Of a stretch of 17,690 nucleotides of DNA, positions 6,060 through 13,783 are shown piece by piece. Both the position numbers and the translations under genes were made by a program. This DNA comes from CAVDHB01 sp963608705 (GTDB lineage: Bacteria; Bacteroidota; Bacteroidia; Bacteroidales; Bacteroidaceae): positions 1 to 17,690 of the forward strand of contig CAVDHB010000043.1 of assembly GCA_963608705.1 (NCBI GenBank). Direction: 5' to 3'. Positions within the stretch are counted from its first letter, which is position 1. Every line of letters starts with the position of its first letter. The notes under the pieces were generated by a model, which saw nothing but the letters and a program-made list of their open reading frames with translations, was not told where the DNA came from and ran no database searches.

Positions 6060-8465
6060 ATGATAAAATCATTCATGGCAGTCATGGCAATGGCTGTGTG
6101 TACACTCTCTGCTACAGCACACAACACAATGAACTTCCGTGTACCGACCGAGAAAGAAATAACGGGAACAGCGGCAGGGCGTTGGAAAGCCGTGTGGATT
6201 GAGGCTTCAAAACAAAGCCCTTCGATGATGTTCCGCAAGGAGTTCACCGTGACAGGACGTATAAAGGCAGCACGCATTCTCGCCACCTCACAGGGCTTGT
6301 ATGAGCTTCGGCTGAACGGAAAGAAGGTAGGCAATGAGCTGTTCACGCCCGGATGGACTTCCTATAACAACCGATTACAGTATCAAGCGTATGACATTAC
6401 GCCTATGCTCCATAAGGGACGCAACGCCGTAGGCATCATGCTAGGCAACGGATGGTTCCGCAGCCGTATGTCAAGAGTACGCCGGAAATGGGCGTATGGC
6501 GACCGTCTGCGTGCCCTCGTGCAGATAGAACTGACCTACAAGAATGGCAGACGTGACACGATAGGCACAGACTCGTCGTGGCTCACAGCCCCAAGCCCTG
6601 TCACCATGACGGACATCTACGACGGAGAAACGTATGACGCACGACTGGAAAAAGAAGGATGGGACAGTGCCGGATATGACGACAACCAATGGCAGAAAGC
6701 CGCTATCGCTCAATCGGACATGACGAGACTGATACCTCAGGAAGGCGTAGCCGTAAGGGTGGTGAAGCATATAAAGCCAGTAAGGCTGCTGACCACACCA
6801 CGTGGAGAGACTGTCCTCGACTTCGGACAGAACCTCACAGGCTGGGTCAAGTTCACCCTCAGAGGCCACAAGGGCGATACCATTACTATCCGTCATGCCG
6901 AGACTTTGGACAAAGAAGGCAACTTCTACACTGTCAATCTGCGCACGGCCAAAGCAACGGACAGGTATATCTTTGGCAAGAACGGCATAGTGAGCCATCG
7001 GCCAAAGTTTACATTCTACGGCTTTCGCTACGCAAAAATAGAAGGAGTCAAGGGAAATATCAACCGGGAAGACTTTACCGCAGAGGTGGTGAGCAGCGAC
7101 TTGAGATACACGGGCACTTTCGAGTGTTCAGATACGTTGGTGAACCGACTCGTGGAAAGCACACGTTGGAGCATGGTGGACAACTTTTTAGACGTGCCTA
7201 CTGACTGTCCCCAACGTGACGAGAGGCTTGGCTGGACTGCGGACGCACAGGTGTTCGCCCCGGCAGCCTGCCGTTTTGCCGATGTGAAACAGTTCTTCGT
7301 GAAGTGGATGCGTGACCTCGTAGCAGAACAAAGCAGCGATGGCGGAGTACCCTGCGTGGTGCCCGACTTGCGCCGAAGCTACGGCTCATCGGGATGGGAT
7401 GACGCTGTGGCGGTCATTCCACACGTATTATATAAGGTATATGGCGACACCGCCGTATTGCGGGAGTTCTATCCGGCCATGAAAAAGTGGGTGGGCTATG
7501 TGCGCAAACGTACAGGCCGAAACATGCTATACGGAGGTGGACGGTTCGGTGACTGGTTCGCCTACACCTCGCAACAGGGCGATTATCCCGGTGCAACCAC
7601 CGACAAAGACCTTGTGGGCACAGCCTATTTCGCCCGTTCCGTACAGCTCACGGCACAAGCGGCTCGCATTCTCGGCAAGAAAAGCGAACTAAAATATTAC
7701 GAAAATCTGCACGACAGCATCTGCCAAGCATTCTGTCGTGAATACGTAACCCCCAATGGCCGTCTTGCCTCCAACACCCAGACGGCTTACACACTTGCCC
7801 TCGCTTTCGACCTGCTGCCAACCACACTTCGCCAACAAGCCGCCCAACGCCTTGCCGACGATGTGAACAAGCACGGACACATCACCACCGGCTTCCTCGG
7901 AACGCCTCTCATCTGCCAAGTGCTTACCCAGTTCGGTCATGCGGACGAGGCATACAAGCTACTGTTCAACAAGCGTTATCCCTCGTGGCTGTACCCCATG
8001 ACCAAAGGGGCGACCACGATATGGGAGAAATGGGATGCCATCTTGCCAGACGGAACTGTAGGCAAGCACAGTCTGAACCACTACGCCTTCGGTGCCGTGG
8101 TAGACTGGCTGTTTGGCTCTGTGGCAGGCATCAGTCAAGAAGACACCTCGACTGCCTACGACCACATCGTACTCCGTCCAGCCCTGACTCGTCGTCTAAG
8201 CTATGCCAAGGCTTCGCTCGAAAGCCCTCACGGCTCTATCCGTTCGCACTGGCGCATGGACGGCACACAGCTGACATGGACAGTCAGCATACCCCAAGGC
8301 TCCACTGCCAAGGCGTTTCTGCCACACGCAGACTCCTCCACTGTGACAGTCAACGGCAAGACCGTACTCCCCACAAACACTGGCAACGGAGATAAGATGA
8401 TAGAACTAAAATCGGGTGAATACACTATAAAAGCCACTATTGACGCAGACGGCAGTGGCCGCTAA
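6060..8465 (+). CDS. Secreted alpha-L-rhamnosidase, GH78
   Basis: The enzyme hydrolyses terminal alpha-L-rhamnose from plant glycosides or rhamnose-rich polysaccharides by an inverting mechanism. The 801-residue product has a type I signal peptide (1-20, ending SATA). N-terminal beta domains follow, including LRLNGKKVGNELFTPGWT (83-100), as in family substrate-binding modules. The (alpha/alpha)6 catalytic domain begins near 350. DVPTDCPQRDERLGW (378-392) carries the candidate general acid E388, and TTIWEKWD (652-659) the candidate base E656. C-terminal beta domains run from about 700. The length and all key motifs are intact. It stands alone: no SusC/SusD, regulator or other glycosidase is nearby, so it is not in a classical polysaccharide-utilisation locus here. 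The family is certain; the natural substrate is not. Confidence 0.95.
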   Translation: MIKSFMAVMAMAVCTLSATAHNTMNFRVPTEKEITGTAAGRWKAVWIEASKQSPSMMFRKEFTVTGRIKAARILATSQGLYELRLNGKKVGNELFTPGWTSYNNRLQYQAYDITPMLHKGRNAVGIMLGNGWFRSRMSRVRRKWAYGDRLRALVQIELTYKNGRRDTIGTDSSWLTAPSPVTMTDIYDGETYDARLEKEGWDSAGYDDNQWQKAAIAQSDMTRLIPQEGVAVRVVKHIKPVRLLTTPRGETVLDFGQNLTGWVKFTLRGHKGDTITIRHAETLDKEGNFYTVNLRTAKATDRYIFGKNGIVSHRPKFTFYGFRYAKIEGVKGNINREDFTAEVVSSDLRYTGTFECSDTLVNRLVESTRWSMVDNFLDVPTDCPQRDERLGWTADAQVFAPAACRFADVKQFFVKWMRDLVAEQSSDGGVPCVVPDLRRSYGSSGWDDAVAVIPHVLYKVYGDTAVLREFYPAMKKWVGYVRKRTGRNMLYGGGRFGDWFAYTSQQGDYPGATTDKDLVGTAYFARSVQLTAQAARILGKKSELKYYENLHDSICQAFCREYVTPNGRLASNTQTAYTLALAFDLLPTTLRQQAAQRLADDVNKHGHITTGFLGTPLICQVLTQFGHADEAYKLLFNKRYPSWLYPMTKGATTIWEKWDAILPDGTVGKHSLNHYAFGAVVDWLFGSVAGISQEDTSTAYDHIVLRPALTRRLSYAKASLESPHGSIRSHWRMDGTQLTWTVSIPQGSTAKAFLPHADSSTVTVNGKTVLPTNTGNGDKMIELKSGEYTIKATIDADGSGR

Positions 8466-8479
8466 AAGGCTATAAAAAG

Positions 8480-8515
8480 GAAAGTCCCACAAAGTGAATA
8501 CTCTGTGGGGCTTTC
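8480..8515. terminator. Bidirectional terminator between the rhamnosidase gene and tRNA-Arg
   Basis: GAAAGTCCCACA (8480-8491) pairs with TGTGGGGCTTTC (8504-8515), 12 bp with one G-T wobble. On the minus strand the stem is followed by a run ending in TTTTTATA, a good U-tract for the tRNA transcript. On the plus strand the T-tract is weak. Confidence 0.7.
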
Positions 8516-8547
8516 TCGTCATGGTCGTCTTTCGACTTTTCTTCCCG

Positions 8548-8622
8548 TGATTCCGAAGGGATTCGAACCCTTGACCCACGCCTTAGAAGGGCGTTGCTCT
8601 AATCCAACTGAGCTACGGAACC
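8548..8622 (-). tRNA. tRNA-Arg (anticodon TCT)
   Basis: The 75-nt cloverleaf folds fully on the minus strand. The acceptor stem GGTTCCG pairs with CGGAATC (one G-T), the D arm is GCTC/GAGC, the anticodon stem is ACGCC/GGCGT with loop CTTCTAA, and the T arm is AAGGG/CCCTT with loop TTCGAAT. The anticodon is TCT, which reads AGA and probably AGG arginine codons. CCA is not encoded. It has a strong promoter upstream and a terminator downstream, so it is a single-gene unit. No integrated element is seen at its 3' end. Confidence 0.95.
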
Positions 8623-8648
8623 GACCGTTTCGCTTTTATAAGCGGCTG

Positions 8649-8679
8649 CAAAAATAAGGAAAAAATCACTCATACCAAA
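8649..8679 (-). promoter_or_regulatory. tRNA-Arg promoter
   Basis: On the minus strand, TTTG (8679-8676) is separated by 19 nt from TATTTTTG (8656-8649), a perfect fit to the -33/-7 consensus. Confidence 0.8.
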
Positions 8680-8772
8680 ACATTAGGCCAAAAAACTTTG
8701 AGAAAAAGAGCGGATAGTCCCGTTGGGGACAGGAGAAGGAGAGTCATCGCACTGATTTCCCCCGATATATCG

Positions 8773-8804
8773 TTTGCAATATTGCCCGATTTATGCTAAC
8801 TTTG
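8773..8804 (+). promoter_or_regulatory. recR operon promoter
   Basis: TTTG (8773-8776), a 20-nt spacer and TAACTTTG (8797-8804) match the Bacteroidetes consensus fully. Only 19 nt separate the -7 element from the recR ATG, so the leader is probably about 13 nt. Confidence 0.8.
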
Positions 8805-8823
8805 CAAGCATAAAAGAGAACTT

Positions 8824-9447
8824 ATGAATCAACAGTACCCTTCACGGTGGTTTGAGAAAGCCGTGGACGAATTCTCCAAGTTTCCAGGTATCGGCGGGAA
8901 GACAGCCATGAGGCTGGTGCTTCACTTGCTGAAACGCCCCCAAAATGAGGTAGACGCTTTTGCGGAGACCATTGCCCGGATGAAAACGGAAATCAAACAC
9001 TGCCGCGTATGCCATACCTTATCAGACGATGACATCTGCCCCATCTGCGCCAATCCCGCACGAGACCACTCACTGGTCTGCGTGGTGGAAAATGTACAAG
9101 ACGTGATGGCCGTAGAGCAAACCGGGCAGTACCACGGACTGTATCATGTACTTGGAGGTGTCATCTCACCGATGGAAGGGACAGGACCCGGTGATTTGGA
9201 AATCAACTCACTGATAGAACGGGTACAACAAGACCACGATATCCGGGAAGTGATACTGGCACTTGGCTCCACGATGGAAGGCGACACGACGAATTTCTAC
9301 ATCTGGCGAAAGCTCAGCGGAATGGCGGTGAAGCTGTCGGTCATAGCCAGAGGCATCTCCGTGGGCAACGAGCTGCAATACACTGACGAAGTGACTTTGG
9401 GACGCTCCATACTGAACCGCACGCCGTTCACACCCAAGATGGGATAA
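8824..9447 (+). CDS. recR: Recombination mediator protein RecR
   Basis: RecR works with RecO (and RecF) to load RecA on single-stranded DNA at gaps during recombinational repair. The 207-residue protein has the standard layout: a helix-hairpin-helix region (FPGIGGKTAMRLVLHLL, 20-36), a four-cysteine zinc module (C60-x2-C63, C72-x2-C75), a Toprim domain beginning SLVCVVENVQDVMAVE (83-98), and a C-terminal Walker-B-like region with DEVTLGRSILNR (188-199). The length is typical and all motifs are intact. It is the first gene of a plus-strand run that continues with a membrane protein and a glycosyltransferase; no functional link to those is known to me. Confidence 0.97.
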   Translation: MNQQYPSRWFEKAVDEFSKFPGIGGKTAMRLVLHLLKRPQNEVDAFAETIARMKTEIKHCRVCHTLSDDDICPICANPARDHSLVCVVENVQDVMAVEQTGQYHGLYHVLGGVISPMEGTGPGDLEINSLIERVQQDHDIREVILALGSTMEGDTTNFYIWRKLSGMAVKLSVIARGISVGNELQYTDEVTLGRSILNRTPFTPKMG

Positions 9448-9460
9448 GCATTGTATAGTT

Positions 9461-9910
9461 ATGAACATAGAGAAGATAGTCAAGAGACTGACAATTGAAT
9501 ACACGTTACTTTGGATACTGCCAGCAGCTTTGGCTCTGTGTTACGAGATGACCTGGTTCATGCCGGGATTCGCCACGGACAATGGCACCGCCGCCTATTT
9601 GCTGGAATGCGGTGCCGTGCTGATGACTTTCGCACTCGTTCCCATCAGTTTGCGCATGACAGGGAAATTCCTGCAACGTATACTGACAGGGAAAGCCCCT
9701 CAGGCAAGGTACAAAAGCTACCTGCGCTGGAGCGAGACACAGCTGTTCCTGCTGACAGCCTTGCTGCTGACAGACATCAGCGTGTACTACGCCACCCAAC
9801 GCAGCCTCGGCATTTTGCTGGCCGCCGTGGCAGGCATCGCCTCGTTGTTCTGCATACCCTCCAAAGAAAAAGTGGCTCACTATCTATCCGACTCACCTAA
9901 TACCGACTGA
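9461..9910 (+). CDS. Four-helix membrane protein of unknown function
   Basis: I do not recognise this 149-residue protein. Hydrophobic segments at about 13-33, 43-64, 91-110 and 115-132 predict four membrane helices, with a basic loop (about 65-90, KFLQRILTGKAPQARYKSYLR) between helices 2 and 3 that should face the cytoplasm, and both ends also cytoplasmic. No catalytic motif is visible. It begins 13 nt after recR and ends 2 nt before the glycosyltransferase gene, so it is surely co-transcribed. Its position suggests a role near the envelope glycosyltransferase, for example as a partner, but this is context only. Confidence 0.75.
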   Translation: MNIEKIVKRLTIEYTLLWILPAALALCYEMTWFMPGFATDNGTAAYLLECGAVLMTFALVPISLRMTGKFLQRILTGKAPQARYKSYLRWSETQLFLLTALLLTDISVYYATQRSLGILLAAVAGIASLFCIPSKEKVAHYLSDSPNTD

Positions 9911-9912
9911 CT

Positions 9913-11133
9913 ATGAAACTATCAATCGTAATCGTAAGCTACAATGTCAAGCATTACCTTGCCCAGTGTCTCCGCTCTGTACAAGCAGCCACGGAAGGCA
10001 TGGAGGCAGAAATCATTGTAGTGGACAACGCTTCCATAGACGGTTCACGGGAATACATCACTCGTCACTTCCCTATGGTTCGCTGGATACAAAACAAGGA
10101 AAACGCCGGATTCTCCAAGGCGAACAACCAGGGAATCAAGGTTTCCTCGGGAGAGTATATCCTCATCTTGAACCCGGACACGCTTCTTTCCGCAGACACA
10201 CTGAAAGGATGTATCAAATTCATGGACACCCACGAGGATGCCGGAAGCGTAGGGGTGAGACTGCTCCGGCCTGATGGCTCCTTTGCCTACGAATCTCGCC
10301 GGAAAGCCCCGAAAGCTATTCCGCTGTTCTACAAAGTAACCGGATTGACCGCTCTCTTTCCCCGCAGCCTGTTCTTCGGCTCTTATTACGTGAGCCATGT
10401 AAGTCCGCTTATCACACAACCCGTGGAAATCCTGACCGGGGCATTCAACCTCTTCCGCAAGAAAGCAGGAGAGGAAATCGGCTTCTGGGACGAACGCTTC
10501 TACATGTTCGGTGCGGACATCGATTTCTCCTACAGTCTTTTGAAAAAGAACTGGAAGAATTATTACCTTCCGTTTCCCGTGCTGCATTACAAAGGGGAAA
10601 GTGTAAACCGGGAGACCTTCCGTTACAATTACCTGTTCTACCGCTCCATACTCATCTTCTTCCGTAAGCACTATGTGCATTACAACTGGCTCTCGATGCC
10701 TATCCGGATGGGCATCTACCTGAAAGCCACCACCACATGGCTCTATCAACAGAAAAGGAGATTAGGAAGGCTCGTCGGACTGGAGAAGAAACGGAAGAAG
10801 AAAGCCATCTTCTTTTTTATAGGGAAAACTGACATGCTGGAAGAATGCCGGAGAATGTGCGAACGGAAACGACTGAACGGACGCTTCTTCAACGTGGACG
10901 AGAAGCCTTCCTTGCTGGAAAACGGCCACGAAGAGCTACGGCGCATCCGTGACCCTAAAAACGAGAACATGACTACTGTCTATATAGTGTATGACATGGA
11001 CACGTTCCCCGTGAGAACCGTGTTGGACATCTTCGCCCGCCATCCTGACCCTCATATAAGGATAGGCACTTACTCCAAGGAGACACCTCTGTTGATAACC
11101 GATCGCTACATCTATTCCTCCTCTGAAGCATGA
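9913..11133 (+). CDS. GT2 glycosyltransferase with an extra C-terminal domain
   Basis: The N-terminal part (about 1-260) is a family 2 glycosyltransferase close to bacterial rhamnosyl- and related transferases. Visible are LSIVIVSYN (3-11), AEIIVVDNAS (32-41), NAGFSKANNQGI (64-75), the metal-binding-type LNPDT (86-90), LTGAFNLFRK (174-183) and the acceptor-side FDE-like FWDERFYMFGADIDF (191-205). A basic linker at 280-298 leads into a separate C-terminal region (about 298-406) with an alternating beta/alpha pattern: KKKAIFFFIGKTDMLEEC, NGRFFNV, TTVYIVYDMDTFP and HIRIGTYSKE. It looks Rossmann-like and is not part of the usual GT2 fold. The enzyme is probably membrane-associated on the cytoplasmic side and involved in surface polysaccharide, but donor and acceptor are unknown. 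It overlaps the next gene by 4 nt (ATGA). Confidence 0.88.
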   Translation: MKLSIVIVSYNVKHYLAQCLRSVQAATEGMEAEIIVVDNASIDGSREYITRHFPMVRWIQNKENAGFSKANNQGIKVSSGEYILILNPDTLLSADTLKGCIKFMDTHEDAGSVGVRLLRPDGSFAYESRRKAPKAIPLFYKVTGLTALFPRSLFFGSYYVSHVSPLITQPVEILTGAFNLFRKKAGEEIGFWDERFYMFGADIDFSYSLLKKNWKNYYLPFPVLHYKGESVNRETFRYNYLFYRSILIFFRKHYVHYNWLSMPIRMGIYLKATTTWLYQQKRRLGRLVGLEKKRKKKAIFFFIGKTDMLEECRRMCERKRLNGRFFNVDEKPSLLENGHEELRRIRDPKNENMTTVYIVYDMDTFPVRTVLDIFARHPDPHIRIGTYSKETPLLITDRYIYSSSEA

Positions 11134-11660
11134 ATCCATTAGTAGATGACACGGTGTTCCTTCGGCCTATGGAACCGGAGGACTTGATGCTACTACGAGA
11201 AATAGAGAACAACCCCGAGGCGTGGAGCTGCGGCAACGTATTGATTCCCTACTCGCTCTATGCGCTGAAGCAATTCATCGCCCATACGCAGAACGACTTG
11301 TACGCAGACCGCCAGTTGCGGCTGATGATTTGCCTGCATGAAAACGAGACAGCCTTCGGCATCATCGACCTCTTCAATTTCAAGCCACGGCATTCCAGAG
11401 CCGAAGTGGGCATTACCATACTGAAGAAATACCGGGGAAGAGGACTGGCACTGAGAGCCTTGAAAATCCTGTGCGACTACGCAGCGCAAGTACTGCACCT
11501 GCACTCCCTCTGCGCCTATATAAATAAGGAGAACCAGCTAAGCGTCCAACTTTTCACACTTGCGGGATTCTCCCGTACAGGATTGTTGAAAGACTGGTAC
11601 ATGGCCCCCGACGGTTTTCACGACACATTAGTATATCAGAAAATATTACACCTAAAATGA
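11130..11660 (+). CDS. GNAT family N-acetyltransferase (RimJ/RimL- or SpeG-like)
   Basis: This 176-residue cytoplasmic protein has the GNAT fold. It opens VFLRPMEPEDLMLLREIENN (9-28), has the core strand AEVGITILKKYRGRGLA (91-107) with the acetyl-CoA pyrophosphate-binding RGRGLA, and ends with INKENQLSVQLFTLAGFSRTG (131-151), the usual asparagine-containing motif B. The length is standard. Similar proteins acetylate ribosomal-protein N termini, polyamines or amino-sugar nucleotides; the substrate cannot be told from the sequence. Its start overlaps the glycosyltransferase stop, and its own stop overlaps the next start (both ATGA), so translation of the three is coupled. A role in modifying a sugar for the upstream transferase is possible but unproven. 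Confidence 0.9.
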   Translation: MNPLVDDTVFLRPMEPEDLMLLREIENNPEAWSCGNVLIPYSLYALKQFIAHTQNDLYADRQLRLMICLHENETAFGIIDLFNFKPRHSRAEVGITILKKYRGRGLALRALKILCDYAAQVLHLHSLCAYINKENQLSVQLFTLAGFSRTGLLKDWYMAPDGFHDTLVYQKILHLK

Positions 11661-12415
11661 AACACGCCAATTATATAGTTATCGCAGGAATGTCCTTGGC
11701 ACTCCTTTCCTGCAAATCCAACCTCACGGTGACAGGAGTTGAAGGCTTCCGCCATGAAATCACACATGAGTTGGACGCACAGCCAGACCAAACGACAGCC
11801 AATTTCCTCCGTCCCTACAAACACGAAGTGGACAGCGTGATGAATGCGAAGATGGGAGAAAGCGCACAGTTCATGCAACGAGGCGGGTCGGAAAGCTTGC
11901 TCGGCAACCTGATGACCACCGTGTTGCGCCAAGCCGCAGCCCCTTATCTCGGAGGGAAACCAGCGGATATCGGACTCATGAACAACGGAGGTATGCGCAG
12001 CAACCTGACAAAGGGAGATATTACCTTGGGCGATTTATACGACATCTCCCCCTTCGACAACCGTCTGTGCATCTTGCGTCTCACGGGCAACGAACTCAAC
12101 TTGTTGTTCCGAGACCTGGCACTCTACCGGATGTGTGTGGAGGGTGGAGCGATGGTAGTGGCCAAGAAAGACGGAAGTATCGTCTCCGCCACTATTCAAG
12201 GAGAACCTGTCCAAGCAGATAAGACCTATACCGTGGCCACTATCGACTACTTAGCCGAGGGTAATGACAAGCTCTACTCGCTGAAACACATTCAGCGAAA
12301 AGAGATGACCAATGACCTGCTTCGTGATTGCCTCATACAATATGTGAAGGCACAAACTGCCGCAGGAAAGAAACTGGAAGAAAAAATCCACGGACAATTC
12401 GTGATTAATGAGTAA
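11657..12415 (+). CDS. Lipoprotein consisting of the 5'-nucleotidase C-terminal domain
   Basis: The 252-residue product begins with a lipoprotein signal ending LALLSC, so C19 should be lipidated. The residues after it (KSNLTV) lack the acidic stretch linked to surface export in Bacteroides, so a periplasmic location is more likely. The rest matches the substrate-binding C-terminal domain of UshA-type 5'-nucleotidases: ESLLGNLMTTVL (79-90), IGLMNNGGMRSNLTKGDIT (105-123), LYDISPFDNRLCILRLTG (127-144) and YTVATIDYLAEGND (191-204). There is no metallophosphatase domain; that is encoded by the next gene. Together they would form one nucleotidase from two chains. Taken alone this protein should not be catalytic. 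Confidence 0.88.
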   Translation: MKHANYIVIAGMSLALLSCKSNLTVTGVEGFRHEITHELDAQPDQTTANFLRPYKHEVDSVMNAKMGESAQFMQRGGSESLLGNLMTTVLRQAAAPYLGGKPADIGLMNNGGMRSNLTKGDITLGDLYDISPFDNRLCILRLTGNELNLLFRDLALYRMCVEGGAMVVAKKDGSIVSATIQGEPVQADKTYTVATIDYLAEGNDKLYSLKHIQRKEMTNDLLRDCLIQYVKAQTAAGKKLEEKIHGQFVINE

Positions 12416-12437
12416 TCAACACAAAACAGTAAACACC

Positions 12438-13280
12438 ATGAAAAAATATATAGTGTGTCTCCTGTGCCTGCTGATGGCATCGGGAACCTTCGCCAAGAAA
12501 AAAGAACTACTTATCTTACACACTAACGACACCCACAGCCGTATAGACCCATTCCCGGATAATTACGGAGACCCACGATGGAAAGGCACTGCGGGAGTCA
12601 TTCGACGTGCCACCTACTTCAACCAAATAAGAAACAAAGAGGACAAGGATGCGCTCATTTTCGACAGCGGAGACTTCTGCCAAGGCACACCTTATTATAA
12701 TTTTTACAAGGGTACACTGGAGGTGGAATTGATGAACAGAATGGGATACGACGCAGCCACCATCGGAAACCATGAGTTCGACTTCGGCATGGAGAACATG
12801 GCACGCATCTTCAAGCAGGCACGCTTCCCCATCGTATGCGCCAACTACCATTTCGAGGGAACGCCCGTGGAAGGACTCGTGAAACCTTATATCGTGCTGA
12901 AAAGGAAAGGGGTGAGAATCGGCGTGTTCGGGCTAAGCCCGGAACTGGACGGACTGGTGCAAAAGAAATGTTGCAAAGGGGTACGTTTTGAAGACCCGGT
13001 GGAAGCGGCTCGGAGAGTAATCAAGACATTGAAAGAAAAGGAGAAATGCCAAGTCATCATCTGCCTGTCCCATTTAGGATGGCTCGAGGGGAAATACGGA
13101 GACCCCTACCTCATGGCGCACACCAAAGACATTGACCTTGTACTTGGTGGCCACTCACATACCTTCTTCACCTCCCTGCGCTATGTAAAAAACGAAGTGG
13201 GAAAAGAAGTGCCGAATGATCAAAACGGGAAAAACGCCAAATATGTGGGAGTCATCAAGATGAAGTTAAGAAAAAAATGA
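12438..13280 (+). CDS. Secreted 5'-nucleotidase catalytic (metallophosphatase) domain protein
   Basis: From the ATG at 12438 the product is 280 residues with a clear signal peptide (MKKYIVCLLCLLMASGTFA, 1-19). An in-frame ATG at 12408 would place ten polar residues before it and overlap the previous gene, so it is less likely. All metal-binding motifs of the calcineurin-like UshA family are present: HTNDTH (28-33), FDSGDFCQGTP (75-85), IGNHEFDFG (109-117, with N111 and H112), LSHLG (210-214) and GGHSH (237-241). It should hydrolyse nucleotides or related phosphoesters in the periplasm. The usual C-terminal specificity domain is absent here and is supplied by the upstream gene. Its stop codon lies inside a terminator hairpin. 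Confidence 0.92.
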   Translation: MKKYIVCLLCLLMASGTFAKKKELLILHTNDTHSRIDPFPDNYGDPRWKGTAGVIRRATYFNQIRNKEDKDALIFDSGDFCQGTPYYNFYKGTLEVELMNRMGYDAATIGNHEFDFGMENMARIFKQARFPIVCANYHFEGTPVEGLVKPYIVLKRKGVRIGVFGLSPELDGLVQKKCCKGVRFEDPVEAARRVIKTLKEKEKCQVIICLSHLGWLEGKYGDPYLMAHTKDIDLVLGGHSHTFFTSLRYVKNEVGKEVPNDQNGKNAKYVGVIKMKLRKK

Positions 13281-13300
13281 GCGGAATTATTTCCGCTCAT
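13277..13300. terminator. Terminator hairpin overlapping two convergent gene ends
   Basis: ATGAGCGGAA (13277-13286) and TTCCGCTCAT (13291-13300) form a perfect 10-bp stem with a 4-nt loop. Seven A's precede it on the plus strand, so the minus-strand transcript of dfrA gets a stem plus a U-tract of at least seven. The plus-strand nucleotidase stop (13278-13280) is in the left arm and the dfrA stop (13287-13289) is in the loop. Termination on the plus strand is less certain because few T's follow. Confidence 0.8.
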
Positions 13301-13778
13301 AATCTTTAAAAGTAAATACTTGGGAATGTTTCTCATCCTTGGGATGACATTCCTCGAAAGTCACACTCCACTCTTCTTTTCGGAAAGACGGGAAAAAAGC
13401 GTCCGCTTTCTCCGGTGTATCCTCTATTTCTGTCAGACAAAGCTTGTCCGCCATAGGAAGCGTAGCCTTATAAAGGCTCTCACCCCCAATCACAAACACG
13501 TCTTCATCCGACTTACAACTGGCCAAGGCCGCTTGCAGGGAAGGAAAGCATTCCGCACCAGGGAAAGACAAATCCTCCTGATGTGTCAGCACCACATTCC
13601 TACGGTTAGGCAAAGCCCCTTTTGGAAAAGACTCGAATGTCTTTCTCCCCATAAGAATAGTATGCCCAGTGGTGAGACGCTTGAAGCGTTTCAAGTCTTC
13701 GGGAAGCCAGTACAGCAATTTGTTCTGATAGCCGATGGCGTTATTGTCCGCCACGGCGGCGATAAGAATAAGTCTCAT
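13287..13778 (-). CDS. folA: Dihydrofolate reductase
   Basis: This enzyme reduces dihydrofolate to tetrahydrofolate with NADPH and so recycles the dihydrofolate made by ThyA, encoded 5 nt upstream. The 163-residue length is normal. It shows LILIAAVADNNAIGYQNKL at the N terminus, the catalytic acid D28 in WLPEDLKRFKRLT (24-36), the cofactor-binding ILMGRKTFESFP (41-52) and VFVIGGESLY (94-103). All key residues are present, and it looks like the chromosomal housekeeping enzyme, with nothing to suggest an acquired resistance variant. It is the last gene of the lrp-like/thyA/folA operon and ends within the loop of a terminator hairpin. Confidence 0.96.
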   Translation of the reverse strand: MRLILIAAVADNNAIGYQNKLLYWLPEDLKRFKRLTTGHTILMGRKTFESFPKGALPNRRNVVLTHQEDLSFPGAECFPSLQAALASCKSDEDVFVIGGESLYKATLPMADKLCLTEIEDTPEKADAFFPSFRKEEWSVTFEECHPKDEKHSQVFTFKDYERK

Positions 13779-13783
13779 ACGTT

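Noticed and set aside
8548..8622. tRNA as an integration site for a mobile element
   Set aside because: No integrase and no duplicated tRNA 3' end are found in the window.
8717..8730. Small hairpin GTCCC-GTTG-GGGAC between tRNA and recR promoters
   Set aside because: A 5-bp stem without a T-tract or context is expected by chance.
10045..10749. Long open frame (234 codons) on the minus strand
   Set aside because: It is antisense to the GT2 gene, whose catalytic motifs are clear; no family features are visible in the antisense product.
12408..12437. Earlier start for the nucleotidase catalytic gene
   Set aside because: It would put ten polar residues before a normal signal peptide and overlap the previous gene; MKKY at 12438 is the natural start.
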